Positions 45,032 through 53,803 of a stretch of DNA of 64,000 bases are shown in pieces. Origin of the DNA: Pseudomonadota bacterium (GTDB taxonomy: Bacteria; Pseudomonadota; Alphaproteobacteria; Sphingomonadales; Sphingomonadaceae). The notes below the pieces were generated by a model. The model did no database searches. It saw only the letters and a list, made by a program, of their open reading frames with translations, and was not told the DNA's origin. Position 1 is the stretch's first letter. Each line of letters opens with the position of its first letter. Made by a program: the position numbers and the translations under genes. Where the stretch lies: the NCBI GenBank assembly GCA_020160755.1, contig JAIUPN010000011.1, positions 62,001 through 126,000 of the forward strand, written 5' to 3'.

Positions 45032-46000
45032 ATGACCATGATCCGGTGGGGGATGATCGGCTGCGGCGACGTGACCGAACGCAAGAGCGCGCCGGCCTAT
45101 CAACAGGTCGAAGGCTTCACCCTGCACGGTCTGTTCAGCCGGACCCGCGCAAAGGCGGAGGATTATGCGGTGCGTCACGGCGTCCCGCAGATATTCGACA
45201 GCGCAGCGGACCTGATCCACGCGCCGGATATCGATGCCGTCTATATCGCGACGCCGCCCGACAGCCACGAAGCCTATGCGATCGAAGTCGCCCGCGCCGG
45301 CAAACCCTGCTGCATCGAAAAGCCGATGGCGCCCGATCATGCCGCATGCGTGCGCATCCGCGACGCCTTTGCCGATCGCGGATTGCCGCTCTTCATCGCT
45401 TATTATCGCCGTTCACTTCCCCGGTTTCAGCAGGTCAAATCCTGGCTCGGCGACGGCGCGATCGGAAGCGTCCGCCACGTCCACTGGACGTTGACCAAGC
45501 CCGCGCACCCCGACGATTTGTCGGAAGCAAACTGGCGCGTCGACGCCGCGATCGCGCCCGGCGGATATTTCGACGACCTCGCGAGCCACGGCCTCGACCT
45601 TTTTTGCTGGCTGTTCGGCGAGGTAGAAGACGTCGCGGGCTTCGCCGTCAATCAGCAGGGCCGTTACCGTGCCGCGGACGCGGTGACGGGGTGCTGGCTG
45701 CACAAGGGCGGCGTCACCGGATCGGGAAGCTGGAACTTCGGCGCGGCTGAACGGCAGGACCGGGTCGAAATCATCGGCAGCACCGGCCGCATCCTCTTTT
45801 CGATATTCCGCGAAGAGCCGTTCCGGCTTGTACGCGGCGATGAAAGCATCGAGACCGTCATCGCCAATCCGCCGGCGATCCAGTATTTTCACGTCGAAGC
45901 GATGCGTGACCATCTAGCCGGTCGCAGGGAGCATCCCTCGACCGGCGAAAGCGGGGCGCATACAGCCTGGGTGATCGACCGGATCCTGTCGCGCCGGTGA
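45032..46000 (+). CDS. Gfo/Idh/MocA-family oxidoreductase
   Basis: 322 residues: N-terminal Rossmann motif WGMIGCGDVTERKSAPA, the family Lys in CCIEKPMAPDH (EKP motif), and GGYFDDLASHGLDLFCWLFG of the substrate domain with the conserved D-x3-H. NAD(P)-dependent, acting on sugars, inositols or related polyols. Starts 7 bp after uvrB and may be co-transcribed with it. Substrate unknown. Confidence 0.92.
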   Translation: MTMIRWGMIGCGDVTERKSAPAYQQVEGFTLHGLFSRTRAKAEDYAVRHGVPQIFDSAADLIHAPDIDAVYIATPPDSHEAYAIEVARAGKPCCIEKPMAPDHAACVRIRDAFADRGLPLFIAYYRRSLPRFQQVKSWLGDGAIGSVRHVHWTLTKPAHPDDLSEANWRVDAAIAPGGYFDDLASHGLDLFCWLFGEVEDVAGFAVNQQGRYRAADAVTGCWLHKGGVTGSGSWNFGAAERQDRVEIIGSTGRILFSIFREEPFRLVRGDESIETVIANPPAIQYFHVEAMRDHLAGRREHPSTGESGAHTAWVIDRILSRR

Positions 46001-46109
46001 GACCACCAGCTTGCCCCGCTTCGACGAAACCCCGCCTGTAACCGACAAGTAACCTTGCCGCCTCCGCGTGCGCTGCATAGGGTCGCCCCCAAACCGGGGA
46101 GATACATAT

Positions 46110-47612
46110 ATGAAATCGGGTCTGTCGCTTATCGCGCTGGCACTTGCTGTCGCCGCGCCGTCCGTCGTCCACGCGCAGGAAGCCGCCGACAAGGCGAAGG
46201 CCGAAAAGCCCGCCGATTACGAGCCGCAGGTTCGCACCACCAAATTGTCGGGCACCTTCGGCGGCCAGCGGATCAACTATGCCGCGACGATCGGCGAGAC
46301 GATCATCAGGAACAAGGATGGCGTGCCCGAGGTTGCGGTCGTCACCACCTCCTATGTCAAGGAACCGCGCGATCCCGGCCGGCCCGTGACCTTCCTGTTC
46401 AACGGTGGCCCCGGATCGGGCACCGTCTGGCTGATGATGGGCGCGTTCGGGCCGAAGCGCGTCGCGATCCCCGGCACCGGCGTCGACGACGGCGCCCCGC
46501 CCTATCCGATCGTCGACAATCCCGACGCGCTGATGGACGTCACCGATGTCGTCTTCATCGATCCGCCGGGCACGGGTTTCTCGCACCTGATCGGCAAGGC
46601 CGACCCCAAGGATTATTACGGCGTCACGCAGGACGCGAAGCTCGTCGCCGAAGTGATCCGCCGCTGGCTGAACGAGAATGGGCGCTGGAACAGCCCCAAA
46701 TATCTCGGCGGCGAAAGCTATGGCACGACACGCTCGGCCGCGGTCGCCAACCAGCTGATGAACGAGACCTATAATGACGTCGCGCTGAACGGGATCATCC
46801 TGATCTCGACCGTGCTCGATTTCGCCGCGGGCGCCGACACGCCGGGCAACGAGCTGTCGCCAATCACCAACCTGCCCTCGATGGCGGTGACCGCGCTTTA
46901 TCATGGCAAGGCGACCGCCGCGTCGCCCGAAGCCTTTGCCGAGGAAGCGCGGCAGTGGGCGATCGGTCCCTATGCCACCGCACTGCTCAAGGGCCAGAAA
47001 TTGCAGGGCGAGGAGCGCGCCGCGATCCGCCGCGAGCTTTCGCGCTTCACGGGCCTCTCCGAAACCTATCTCGAAAGCGCGGACCTCCGCGTCACGCCCA
47101 ACCGCTTCTACAAGGAGTTGCTCCGCGACCGCGGGCTGACCGTCGGCCGCCTCGACAGCCGCTACACCGGCAAGGATTATGACAGCGCGGGCGAAGGCCC
47201 CGACAACGACCCGAGCTTCTATGGCATCGACGCGAGCTATACCGCCGCGATCAACAGCTGGAGCCGCGACGGGCTGGGCTTCAAGACCGACCGCGAATAT
47301 CAGTCGATCGGCAGTATCGGCGGCCAGTGGGACTGGCGGATCGGCGGCCGCGACAGCAACGCCTATCTGAACGTCGCGCCCTATATCGGGCAGGCGCTGC
47401 GCGAAAATTCAGGGCTGAAAGTGCTCGTCGCGCAGGGCTGGTATGACTTCGCGACGCCGTTTTTCGCCGCCGAATATGCACTATCGCGCACCGGCATCCC
47501 GCAGGACCGCATCCACTACACTTATTACGGCGCGGGCCACATGATGTATATCCGCGACGAGGACCGGCATAAATTGTCGGCGGACATCCGCGCTTTCATT
47601 CGGGCGCGGTAG
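46110..47612 (+). CDS. Exported serine carboxypeptidase (S10 family)
   Basis: 500 residues with a signal peptide (ALAVAAPSVVHAQ). S10 hallmarks: FLFNGGPGSGTVWLMMG (oxyanion hole), DPPGTGFSHL, the catalytic Ser in YLGGESYGTTR, Asp in LVAQGWYDFATP and His in YYGAGHMMYI. Removes C-terminal residues from peptides in the periplasm; S10 enzymes are frequent in sphingomonads and xanthomonads. GGGGAG lies 8 bases before the ATG at 46110. No operon partner is obvious. Confidence 0.92.
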   Translation: MKSGLSLIALALAVAAPSVVHAQEAADKAKAEKPADYEPQVRTTKLSGTFGGQRINYAATIGETIIRNKDGVPEVAVVTTSYVKEPRDPGRPVTFLFNGGPGSGTVWLMMGAFGPKRVAIPGTGVDDGAPPYPIVDNPDALMDVTDVVFIDPPGTGFSHLIGKADPKDYYGVTQDAKLVAEVIRRWLNENGRWNSPKYLGGESYGTTRSAAVANQLMNETYNDVALNGIILISTVLDFAAGADTPGNELSPITNLPSMAVTALYHGKATAASPEAFAEEARQWAIGPYATALLKGQKLQGEERAAIRRELSRFTGLSETYLESADLRVTPNRFYKELLRDRGLTVGRLDSRYTGKDYDSAGEGPDNDPSFYGIDASYTAAINSWSRDGLGFKTDREYQSIGSIGGQWDWRIGGRDSNAYLNVAPYIGQALRENSGLKVLVAQGWYDFATPFFAAEYALSRTGIPQDRIHYTYYGAGHMMYIRDEDRHKLSADIRAFIRAR

Positions 47613-47651
47613 GAGCGTCCGTTTCCAACCGCTTGCTGACCTCTCCATAAT

Positions 47652-47746
47652 CGTCATCCTCTAACGAAACACGTGGCTCGTTAGACTTGATCCGGGATCC
47701 ATAGCTGCACCGAAGTCAAGGATCCCGGATCGAGTCCGGGATGACA
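47652..47746. repeat. Palindromic intergenic repeat (95 bp, REP/MITE-like)
   Basis: Ends GTCATCC / GGATGAC as in the 36224 element. Inside are two stems: CTAACGA / TCGTTAG, and GATCCGGGATCC / GGATCCCGGATC (perfect 12-bp arms). Located in the gap between the carboxypeptidase and a convergent membrane-protein gene. Confidence 0.7.
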
Positions 47747-47792
47747 AACGAGGGTGGGCGAACGACTTCTCCCCACCCCATAACGGACGCAA

Positions 47793-48236
47793 TTACCGTA
47801 GCACACCCTTCGCCTTCATCGCGCGCGCGTAGAAATAGAGCGCGATGGCAACGACCCAGATCACGCCGAGGAACATCAGAACGCCCTCTCCGAACAGCGC
47901 CTGATATTGCGCCGCCTGCATCCCGACCTGATAGAGGCTCATCAGCGCAAGGCCGATCAGCGAGACGAGAAAGGCGGTGACGGCGTGTCGGTTGCGGAGC
48001 AGCAGCAGCAAGGTACCGGCCATCGCACCCCAGACGCCGAGCGCCCAGCCGATATCCGCCCAGACCGGATAGGCGTCGACCCATGCAATCTGCTCCGGCT
48101 TCAGACCGGAGCTTTCGACATACCAGGCCGCCTTGGTCTTGAAGCCGACATAATCGGAAACCGGAATGCAGTGCCACAGGAACGACAGGATACCGACGGC
48201 CCACAGATGCCACGGCGTTTTTTGCGCTTCGGTCAT
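47793..48236 (-). CDS. Small four-helix inner-membrane protein, function unknown
   Basis: 147 residues with about four membrane segments (near 10-27, 62-83, 88-108, 116-136) and a conserved-looking opening PWHLWAVGILSFLWHCIPVSDY. Similar proteins are common in sphingomonads as hypothetical proteins with a TWAVGxLxxLWN-type start. No catalytic motif is seen. Codon use is normal. Confidence 0.8.
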   Translation of the reverse strand: MTEAQKTPWHLWAVGILSFLWHCIPVSDYVGFKTKAAWYVESSGLKPEQIAWVDAYPVWADIGWALGVWGAMAGTLLLLLRNRHAVTAFLVSLIGLALMSLYQVGMQAAQYQALFGEGVLMFLGVIWVVAIALYFYARAMKAKGVLR

Positions 48237-48389
48237 ATTCGTCTCCCCCTCCAGAAAGATGGGGCGAAACTATCATCCTTTACCGTCGCCAGCAATGTGG
48301 TGATTTAGACCCGCAATACAGCTCTCCGGGGCGCTTCGCGTCGCCACGGAGGCTTGGCAAGCGCGCGCCGAGCCCCGATATGCGTCGGC

Positions 48390-49088
48390 ATGTGCGTCGT
48401 CGCCCTTGCTCACCAGACCCATCCCGACTGGCCGCTGATCCTCGTCGGCAATCGCGACGAGTTCCACGCGCGCCCCGCCGCGCCGCTCGCCGAATGGGAC
48501 AACGGCAGCGGGATTGTCGCGGGTCGCGACATGCAGGCGGGCGGGACATGGCTAGGGGTGCATCGCCCGAGCGGGCGCGTGGTGGTTGTCACCAATGTCC
48601 GCGGCGCAATGCCCGACCCCGAAAAAGAGTCGCGCGGCGCGCTGGTGTCGGACCTGCTGCGCGGCGAAGGGCAATTTTCAGAACCTGCAGCCGAAGACCT
48701 GCCGCGCTTCAACGCGTTCAACCTGTTCACGGTGGACGGCAGCGCGGCGCGGCTGCTCACCAATCGCCCGGTCCCGCTGATCATGCCGCTCGCCCCCGGC
48801 ATCCACGCGCTGGCCAATGAACCCGTCGACGCCCCCTGTCCGCGCGCCGGGCGACTGCGCCTCTCCCTCGAAGCGGCCGTCGCGGCCGGCAGCGACCCCG
48901 GGGACCTGCTCGACACGCTGTTGGCCGAGGATGACCCCGCGCTGTTCCTGCGCGGCGATGTCTATGGCACGCGCGCTTCGACGCTCGTCACGATCTCGGC
49001 GACGGGCGACGTCAGGATGATCGAGCGCCGATACGAAAAGGGCGGCCGCCCCGCTGGAACGACCGCCCTCGCATTTCGTATCGGCTGA
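48390..49088 (+). CDS. NRDE/TANGO2-family protein
   Basis: 232 residues beginning MCVVALAHQ; the Cys next to the initiator Met, conserved in this family, could act as an N-terminal nucleophile after Met removal. The family name motif appears as VGNRDEFHARPAAPLAEW, followed by AGRDMQAGGTWLGVHRPSG and RFNAFNLFTVD. The eukaryotic homologue TANGO2 is linked to metabolism and heme handling; bacterial function is unsettled. I chose the ATG at 48390 because the conserved N-terminus starts there. Confidence 0.88.
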   Translation: MCVVALAHQTHPDWPLILVGNRDEFHARPAAPLAEWDNGSGIVAGRDMQAGGTWLGVHRPSGRVVVVTNVRGAMPDPEKESRGALVSDLLRGEGQFSEPAAEDLPRFNAFNLFTVDGSAARLLTNRPVPLIMPLAPGIHALANEPVDAPCPRAGRLRLSLEAAVAAGSDPGDLLDTLLAEDDPALFLRGDVYGTRASTLVTISATGDVRMIERRYEKGGRPAGTTALAFRIG

Positions 49089-49099
49089 GCCGGCCGCGC

Positions 49100-49648
49100 T
49101 TATTTCGGCGCGATCACCATCAGCATCTGACGGCCTTCGGTGCGCGGATGCGCCTCGACCTTCGCGATTTCCGCAGTCAGTTCGGCGACGCGCTGCAGCA
49201 CGTTGAGGCCAAGCTGGGTGTGGCTCATTTCGCGGCCGCGGAAGCGCATGGTCATCTTGACCTTGTCGCCTTCGCCGAGGAAGTCGAAGACCTTCTTCAT
49301 CTTCACGTCGAAATCATGATCATCGATGTTCGGACGCATCTTGATCTCTTTGATTTCCTGCGTCTTCTGGCTCTTGCGTGCGAGGTTCGCCTTTTTCTGC
49401 GCCTCGTACTTGAACTTGCCGACGTCGAGGAACTTGCACACCGGCGGATCGGCGTTCGGAGACACTTCCACTAGGTCGAGACCCACCTCGGCCGCCTGCT
49501 CGATCGCTTCGGCCGTCAGCATTACGCCCAGATTTTCGCCTTCCTCGTCGATCACGCGGACTTTCGGGGAGGCGATAAATTCATTGTAACGCGGGCCGTT
49601 TTTCGGCGGCATCGGTGCCATTGGGCGACGGGTCATGGGCGGTGGTAT
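49100..49648 (-). CDS. infC: Translation initiation factor IF-3
   Basis: 182 residues if begun at 49648. Core motifs are [39 protein letters not shown] and the C-terminal [14 protein letters not shown]. Binds the 30S subunit and ensures initiator selection. The first ATG (49636) is 20 bases from the AGGAG, whereas an in-frame ATA at 49648 lies 8 bases from it. Rare initiation codons are a known feature of infC, allowing IF-3 to repress its own translation, so the ATA is the likely start. Confidence 0.95.
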   Translation of the reverse strand: MPPPMTRRPMAPMPPKNGPRYNEFIASPKVRVIDEEGENLGVMLTAEAIEQAAEVGLDLVEVSPNADPPVCKFLDVGKFKYEAQKKANLARKSQKTQEIKEIKMRPNIDDHDFDVKMKKVFDFLGEGDKVKMTMRFRGREMSHTQLGLNVLQRVAELTAEIAKVEAHPRTEGRQMLMVIAPK

Positions 49649-49656
49649 AGCTGTAT

Positions 49657-49661
49657 CTCCT
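49657..49661 (-). promoter_or_regulatory. Ribosome binding site that points to an ATA start for infC
   Basis: AGGAG on the minus strand, 8 bases before the ATA at 49648 and 20 bases before the first ATG. The spacing selects the ATA. Confidence 0.6.
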
Positions 49662-49808
49662 GGGTCGTTTAAAATGGGCGTGCAGCATCGACGCAAAAAC
49701 ACGCGTGACGGTCATATAGTGATCACGGAGCCGTCGTAAAGACCGCCCCGTGCACCTTTTAACGCTTTTCGGACCGACTGTGGCTGGTCTGCCACTGTCG
49801 GCGGGCAG

Positions 49809-51023
49809 CTACCATTTGGTCGGCGCGGGATCGACGACGCGGAAACCGCCGGCGCCGATCTCGCTGACTTCGAGCGCGCGCTCGGCAATGCCGCGATTGC
49901 TGAAACGGAAGATGCCGTCGATGCCGCCGAAACCGTCGGCGGCGAGCAGGCGGTTCGCCGGGAAATTGGTGCCCGGTTTCCAGTCGCGCGCAATCCGCAC
50001 CGTCAGCAGCACCGAATCATAACCGAGGCTGGCGAGCCGGTACGGCGCCTTGCCGAAGCGGGTGCGATATTTGGTCGCGAGCTGGCCGTAAAGGCCGTCG
50101 GAGACGCTCGCGAACCACGATCCGCGCATCACCGCGCTGCTGCCGAGCGCCGCATCGGTGTTCCAGAGTTCGGTGCCGAGGATCTGCTTGCTGCCGGTGC
50201 CCTTGATCACCGGCACCGCGCGAATGGCGTTGCCGCCGCTGTCGGCGATCAACACCGCGTCCATCGCGCCGGCGTTGGCGATTCGCCGCGCGGCGCCGGT
50301 CAGTGCGGTCGCGCTGCGGTCATAGCTTTCGACCGCGACGAGCGTCCCGCCCGCTTCGGCGACCGCGGCGCGGAACGCGGCGGCCGAGCGGTCGCCATAG
50401 ACATTCTTGGGCACCAGCGCGCCGAAGCGCTGATGGCCCTTCGATCGCGAAAAGGCGACGACGCGCTCGACCGACTGGCCGGGAACGAAGCCCATGATGA
50501 AGACGCCGTTACCCGCGACGCTGCTGTCGTTCGAGAAGCTCAGCACCGGCACCTTCGCTTCGCGCGCGACCGGCGCGACCGCGGTGACATCCTCGCTGAG
50601 CAAGGGGCCGAGGATCAGCTTGTTGCCGTCGGCGACCGCCTGCCGGGCCGCCGCTGCGGCACCGAGCGCGGTATCATAGGTCGTGATGCGCACGCGCTCG
50701 GTGCGCGAATCGAGCAATGCGAGCGTCGTCGCATTGGCGATCGCGGTGCCGACGTCGGCGTTCGGCCCCGTCTGCGGGACGAGCAAGGCGACGCGGTGGC
50801 GATCGGTATCGGTGGGAAGGCCGGGACCGACATTATCGTCGGGGTTGGTCGGCGGCGGCGGGGTCGCCGGGCCGTTCGACTTCGGCACGACCTGGCACGC
50901 CGCAAGCAGCCCCGCCATCGCCGCCACACCCAGCCCGCGCAACATCTGGCGGCGCGGCGGTGCATTATTTTGGCGCTGGGCGACAGTTTCTGCCATTTTC
51001 AGCGTCATGCCAGATTCGAACAT
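49809..51023 (-). CDS. LpoA-like penicillin-binding-protein activator lipoprotein
   Basis: 404 residues. An RRQMLRGL segment precedes a hydrophobic stretch with lipobox GLLAACQVV, so it may be a Tat-exported lipoprotein. After a Pro-rich linker comes a periplasmic-binding-protein fold (VALLVPQTGPNADVG, LILGPLLSEDVTAVAPVA, VPVLSFSNDSSVAG) as in LpoA and ABC solute-binding proteins. LpoA activates the peptidoglycan synthase PBP1A. The start at 51023 has GGGAG 8 bases upstream, which places it 17 bp inside the divergent rsmI gene. Classic gammaproteobacterial neighbours rsmI and yraN are also next to lpoA. Confidence 0.88.
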   Translation of the reverse strand: MFESGMTLKMAETVAQRQNNAPPRRQMLRGLGVAAMAGLLAACQVVPKSNGPATPPPPTNPDDNVGPGLPTDTDRHRVALLVPQTGPNADVGTAIANATTLALLDSRTERVRITTYDTALGAAAAARQAVADGNKLILGPLLSEDVTAVAPVAREAKVPVLSFSNDSSVAGNGVFIMGFVPGQSVERVVAFSRSKGHQRFGALVPKNVYGDRSAAAFRAAVAEAGGTLVAVESYDRSATALTGAARRIANAGAMDAVLIADSGGNAIRAVPVIKGTGSKQILGTELWNTDAALGSSAVMRGSWFASVSDGLYGQLATKYRTRFGKAPYRLASLGYDSVLLTVRIARDWKPGTNFPANRLLAADGFGGIDGIFRFSNRGIAERALEVSEIGAGGFRVVDPAPTKW

Positions 51024-51867
51024 CTCAGATTCTCCCTTGCCCGGTCTCTATATCGTTGCGACGCCCATCGGCAACCTCGGCGACATCAGCGCACGCGCGG
51101 CCAAAACGCTCGCCTCCGCCGGCGTGATCGCCGCAGAGGATACGCGCGTGACCGCGAAGCTGCTGTCGCATCTGGGTTTGCGTGTGCCGATGACCCCCTA
51201 TCATGATCATAGCGACGAACGCACCCGCGCCGCGCTGGTTGCGCGCATGGAGCAGGAAATTGTCGTTTTGGTGTCGGACGCCGGGACGCCGCTGATTTCG
51301 GACCCCGGATACAAGCTGGTGCGCGATGCACGCGCGGCGGCGCGCCACGTCACCACCCTCCCCGGCCCGTGCGCCGCGATCGCCGCGATCACGCTGTCGG
51401 GACTGCCCAGTGACCGATTCCTCTTCGCGGGCTTCCTGCCGAACAAGGCGAAGGCGCGTACCGACACGCTCGCCGAATTCGCAGGTCTGCGCGCCACGCT
51501 CGTCTTTTACGAAAGCGGGCCGCGGCTGTCGGCGTCGCTCGCCGCGATGGCCGAAGGGCTTGGCAATCGCGAGGCGGCTGTCGCGCGCGAGATCAGCAAG
51601 ATGTTCGAGGAATGCGTCACCGGGACGCTGACCGAACTCTCAGCGCGCTATGCCGACGCCCCGCCGAAGGGCGAGATCGTCGTGGTCGTCGGCCCGCCCG
51701 GCGAAGCGGTGACCGAGGAAGCCGACGATGCGACGCTCGACGCGGCGCTGCGCGAAGCGATGGCCGACAAGCCCGTGGCGCAGGCGGCCAAGGCGGTCGC
51801 CAAGCGCTTCGGCCTCGACCGCCACGACGTGTACGCGCGCGCGCTGACGCTGAAAGAGCAGGCTTGA
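51007..51867 (+). CDS. rsmI: 16S rRNA (cytidine1402-2'-O)-methyltransferase
   Basis: 286 residues of the tetrapyrrole-methylase-fold family. Motifs: GLYIVATPIGNLGDIS, AAEDTRVTAKLLSHLG, LVSDAGTPLISDPGYKLV, GLPSDRFLFAGFLP and FYESGPRLSASLAAM. Uses SAM to methylate C1402 in the decoding centre. The ATG at 51007 is the only start near the conserved region and has no clear ribosome site; its 5' end overlaps the divergent lipoprotein gene by 17 bp. First gene of rsmI-yraN-gshB-dedA. Confidence 0.94.
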   Translation: MPDSNISDSPLPGLYIVATPIGNLGDISARAAKTLASAGVIAAEDTRVTAKLLSHLGLRVPMTPYHDHSDERTRAALVARMEQEIVVLVSDAGTPLISDPGYKLVRDARAAARHVTTLPGPCAAIAAITLSGLPSDRFLFAGFLPNKAKARTDTLAEFAGLRATLVFYESGPRLSASLAAMAEGLGNREAAVAREISKMFEECVTGTLTELSARYADAPPKGEIVVVVGPPGEAVTEEADDATLDAALREAMADKPVAQAAKAVAKRFGLDRHDVYARALTLKEQA

Positions 51868-52214
51868 ACCGCGCCGCCGCCGAGGCGCGCGGGCGCAAGG
51901 CCGAGCGCCGCGCGGCCTGGTGGCTGCGCCTCCACGGCTGGCGCATATTGGGCGAACGGCTGCGCGTTCCCGTCGGCGAAGTAGACCTCGTCGCGCGGCG
52001 CGGTCGCACCGTCGCCTTCATCGAGGTCAAATGGCGCGACCGCGCCGCCGACCTTGACCTCGCGATCGACCAGTACCGCCTGCGCCGCGTCGCCGCCGCG
52101 GCCGAAATGCTGCGCCCGCGCTTCGCCGGCCCGCGCGACGATATACGGATCGACGTGATGCTCCTTGCGCCGGGGCGCCTGCCGCGCCATCTGGTCCACG
52201 TCTGGCAACCCTGA
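51864..52214 (+). CDS. YraN-family (UPF0102) nuclease-like protein
   Basis: 116 residues with the restriction-endonuclease-like core: GRKAERRAAWWLRLHGW, then the acidic and Lys residues in VGEVDLVARRGRTVAFIEVK (pattern E-D-x10-E-x-K). The start is TTG at 51864, overlapping the rsmI stop (TTGA), hence coupled. Cellular role unclear; often adjacent to rsmI. Confidence 0.9.
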   Translation: MNRAAAEARGRKAERRAAWWLRLHGWRILGERLRVPVGEVDLVARRGRTVAFIEVKWRDRAADLDLAIDQYRLRRVAAAAEMLRPRFAGPRDDIRIDVMLLAPGRLPRHLVHVWQP

Positions 52215-52224
52215 GGAAGATCGA

Positions 52225-53175
52225 ATGACCCTGCGCGCCGCGGTACAAATGGACCCGATGGACGGTATCAACATCGGGGGCGACAGCAGTTTTGCGCTGA
52301 TCCTGAAAGCGCTCGAGCGTGGTTACGAACTCTATCACTACGATGTGCGCGGACTGACATGGGAGGCCGGACGGCTGACGACAAAGGCGCACCGCATCCT
52401 CGAAGCGCAGCGTGAGGCCGGAGCGCATTACAAGTTCGGCGACGAGATACTGCTCGACCTCGGCCGCGACGTCGATGTCGTGCTGATGCGGCAGGACCCG
52501 CCCTTCGATCTCGGCTATCTCACGGGCACATGGCTTCTCGAACGCATCGCGCACGAGACGCTCGTCGTGAACGACCCGGTTTCGGTCCGCAACGCGCCCG
52601 AAAAGGTGTTCGTGCTCGATTTCGCCGAGTTCATGCCGCCGACGATGGTCACCCGCAGCCTCGACGCGGTGAAGGATTTTCAGGCCCGTCACGGTGCCGT
52701 CGTGATCAAGCCGCTCCACGGCAACGGTGGCAAGGCGGTATTCAAGATCGACGCCGACGGGAGCAACCTCGGGGCGCTGGTCGAGCTGTTCGGACAGGTC
52801 TGGCCCGAACCCTTCATGGTCCAGCAATTCCTGCCCAGCGTGTCGAAGGGCGACAAGCGCATCGTGCTCGTCGATGGCGAAGTCGCGGGCGCGATCAACC
52901 GCAAGCCCGGCGAAGGCGAATTCCGGTCGAACCTCGCGGTGGGCGGTTATGCCGAGGCGGCCGAACTCACCCCGCGCGAGCAGGAAATCTGCGACGTCCT
53001 GGGGCCGCAGCTTCGTGAACGCGGGCTGGTCTTCGTCGGCATCGACGTGATCGGCGGCGAATGGCTGACCGAAATCAACGTCACCTCGCCCACCGGAATC
53101 GTCGCGATCGACCGGTTCAACAACAGCGATACGGCGGGGATGATCTGGGACGCGATCGTCCGCCGGATCGGCTGA
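52225..53175 (+). CDS. gshB: Glutathione synthetase
   Basis: 316 residues, ATP-grasp fold. Motifs: VQMDPMDGINIGGDSSFAL at the N-terminus, RQDPPFDLGY, NDPVSVRNAPEKVF, KPLHGNGGKAVF and INVTSPTGIVAIDRF near the end. Joins gamma-glutamylcysteine and glycine. GAGGAAG precedes the ATG at 52225. Order rsmI-yraN-gshB is common in alphaproteobacteria. Confidence 0.96.
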   Translation: MTLRAAVQMDPMDGINIGGDSSFALILKALERGYELYHYDVRGLTWEAGRLTTKAHRILEAQREAGAHYKFGDEILLDLGRDVDVVLMRQDPPFDLGYLTGTWLLERIAHETLVVNDPVSVRNAPEKVFVLDFAEFMPPTMVTRSLDAVKDFQARHGAVVIKPLHGNGGKAVFKIDADGSNLGALVELFGQVWPEPFMVQQFLPSVSKGDKRIVLVDGEVAGAINRKPGEGEFRSNLAVGGYAEAAELTPREQEICDVLGPQLRERGLVFVGIDVIGGEWLTEINVTSPTGIVAIDRFNNSDTAGMIWDAIVRRIG

Positions 53176-53197
53176 CGCGCCCGCGCGTTCCCTCCCC

Positions 53198-53803
53198 ATG
53201 ACCGACTTCATCCTGAATCTGATCCAGAGCTGGGGCTATGTGGGGATTTTCATCCTCATGTTCCTCGAAAATGTGTTTCCGCCGATTCCTTCCGAAGTGA
53301 TCATGGGGCTTGGCGGCATCGCCGTTTCCAAGGGTCATTTCGATTTCTGGACGCTCGTCGCGGTCGCGGTCGCAGGCACGACCGCGGGCAACTGGATCTG
53401 GTACGGCGTTGGCCGGTGGATCGGCTACGAACGGCTCAAACCCTTCATCGATCGCCACGGCCGCTGGCTCACGCTCGACTGGGCCGAAGTCGAACGTCTG
53501 CACGCCTTCTTCCTCAAATATGGCCCCGCGATCGTCTTCGTCGCGCGCTTCATGCCCGTCGCACGCACCATGGTGTCGCTGCCCGCGGGCATGGTGAAGA
53601 TGAACCAGGCGAAATTCCTGGCTTGGACCGCTGCCGGATCGACGATCTGGATCGCGGCGCTCGCGGGCGCGGGAAACTGGTTCGGCGGGCAGTTCGCGAA
53701 CCTCGACGCCTTCGTCGGCCCCGTGGCGCTGGTCGCGATCGGTTCGCTCGTCGTCATCTATATCTATCGCATCGTCACCTGGAAGCCGAAGCAGGCCGAT
53801 TAG
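53198..53803 (+). CDS. DedA-family membrane protein
   Basis: 201 residues, about five membrane segments. Family marks: FLENVFPPIPSEVIMGLGG (conserved Glu and Pro-rich re-entrant loop) and KYGPAIVFVARFMPVARTMV (G-x7-R-F-x-P-x2-R). DedA proteins flip lipid carriers such as undecaprenyl phosphate or phospholipids and depend on membrane potential. Its last 4 bases overlap the convergent xerC stop. Confidence 0.93.
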   Translation: MTDFILNLIQSWGYVGIFILMFLENVFPPIPSEVIMGLGGIAVSKGHFDFWTLVAVAVAGTTAGNWIWYGVGRWIGYERLKPFIDRHGRWLTLDWAEVERLHAFFLKYGPAIVFVARFMPVARTMVSLPAGMVKMNQAKFLAWTAAGSTIWIAALAGAGNWFGGQFANLDAFVGPVALVAIGSLVVIYIYRIVTWKPKQAD

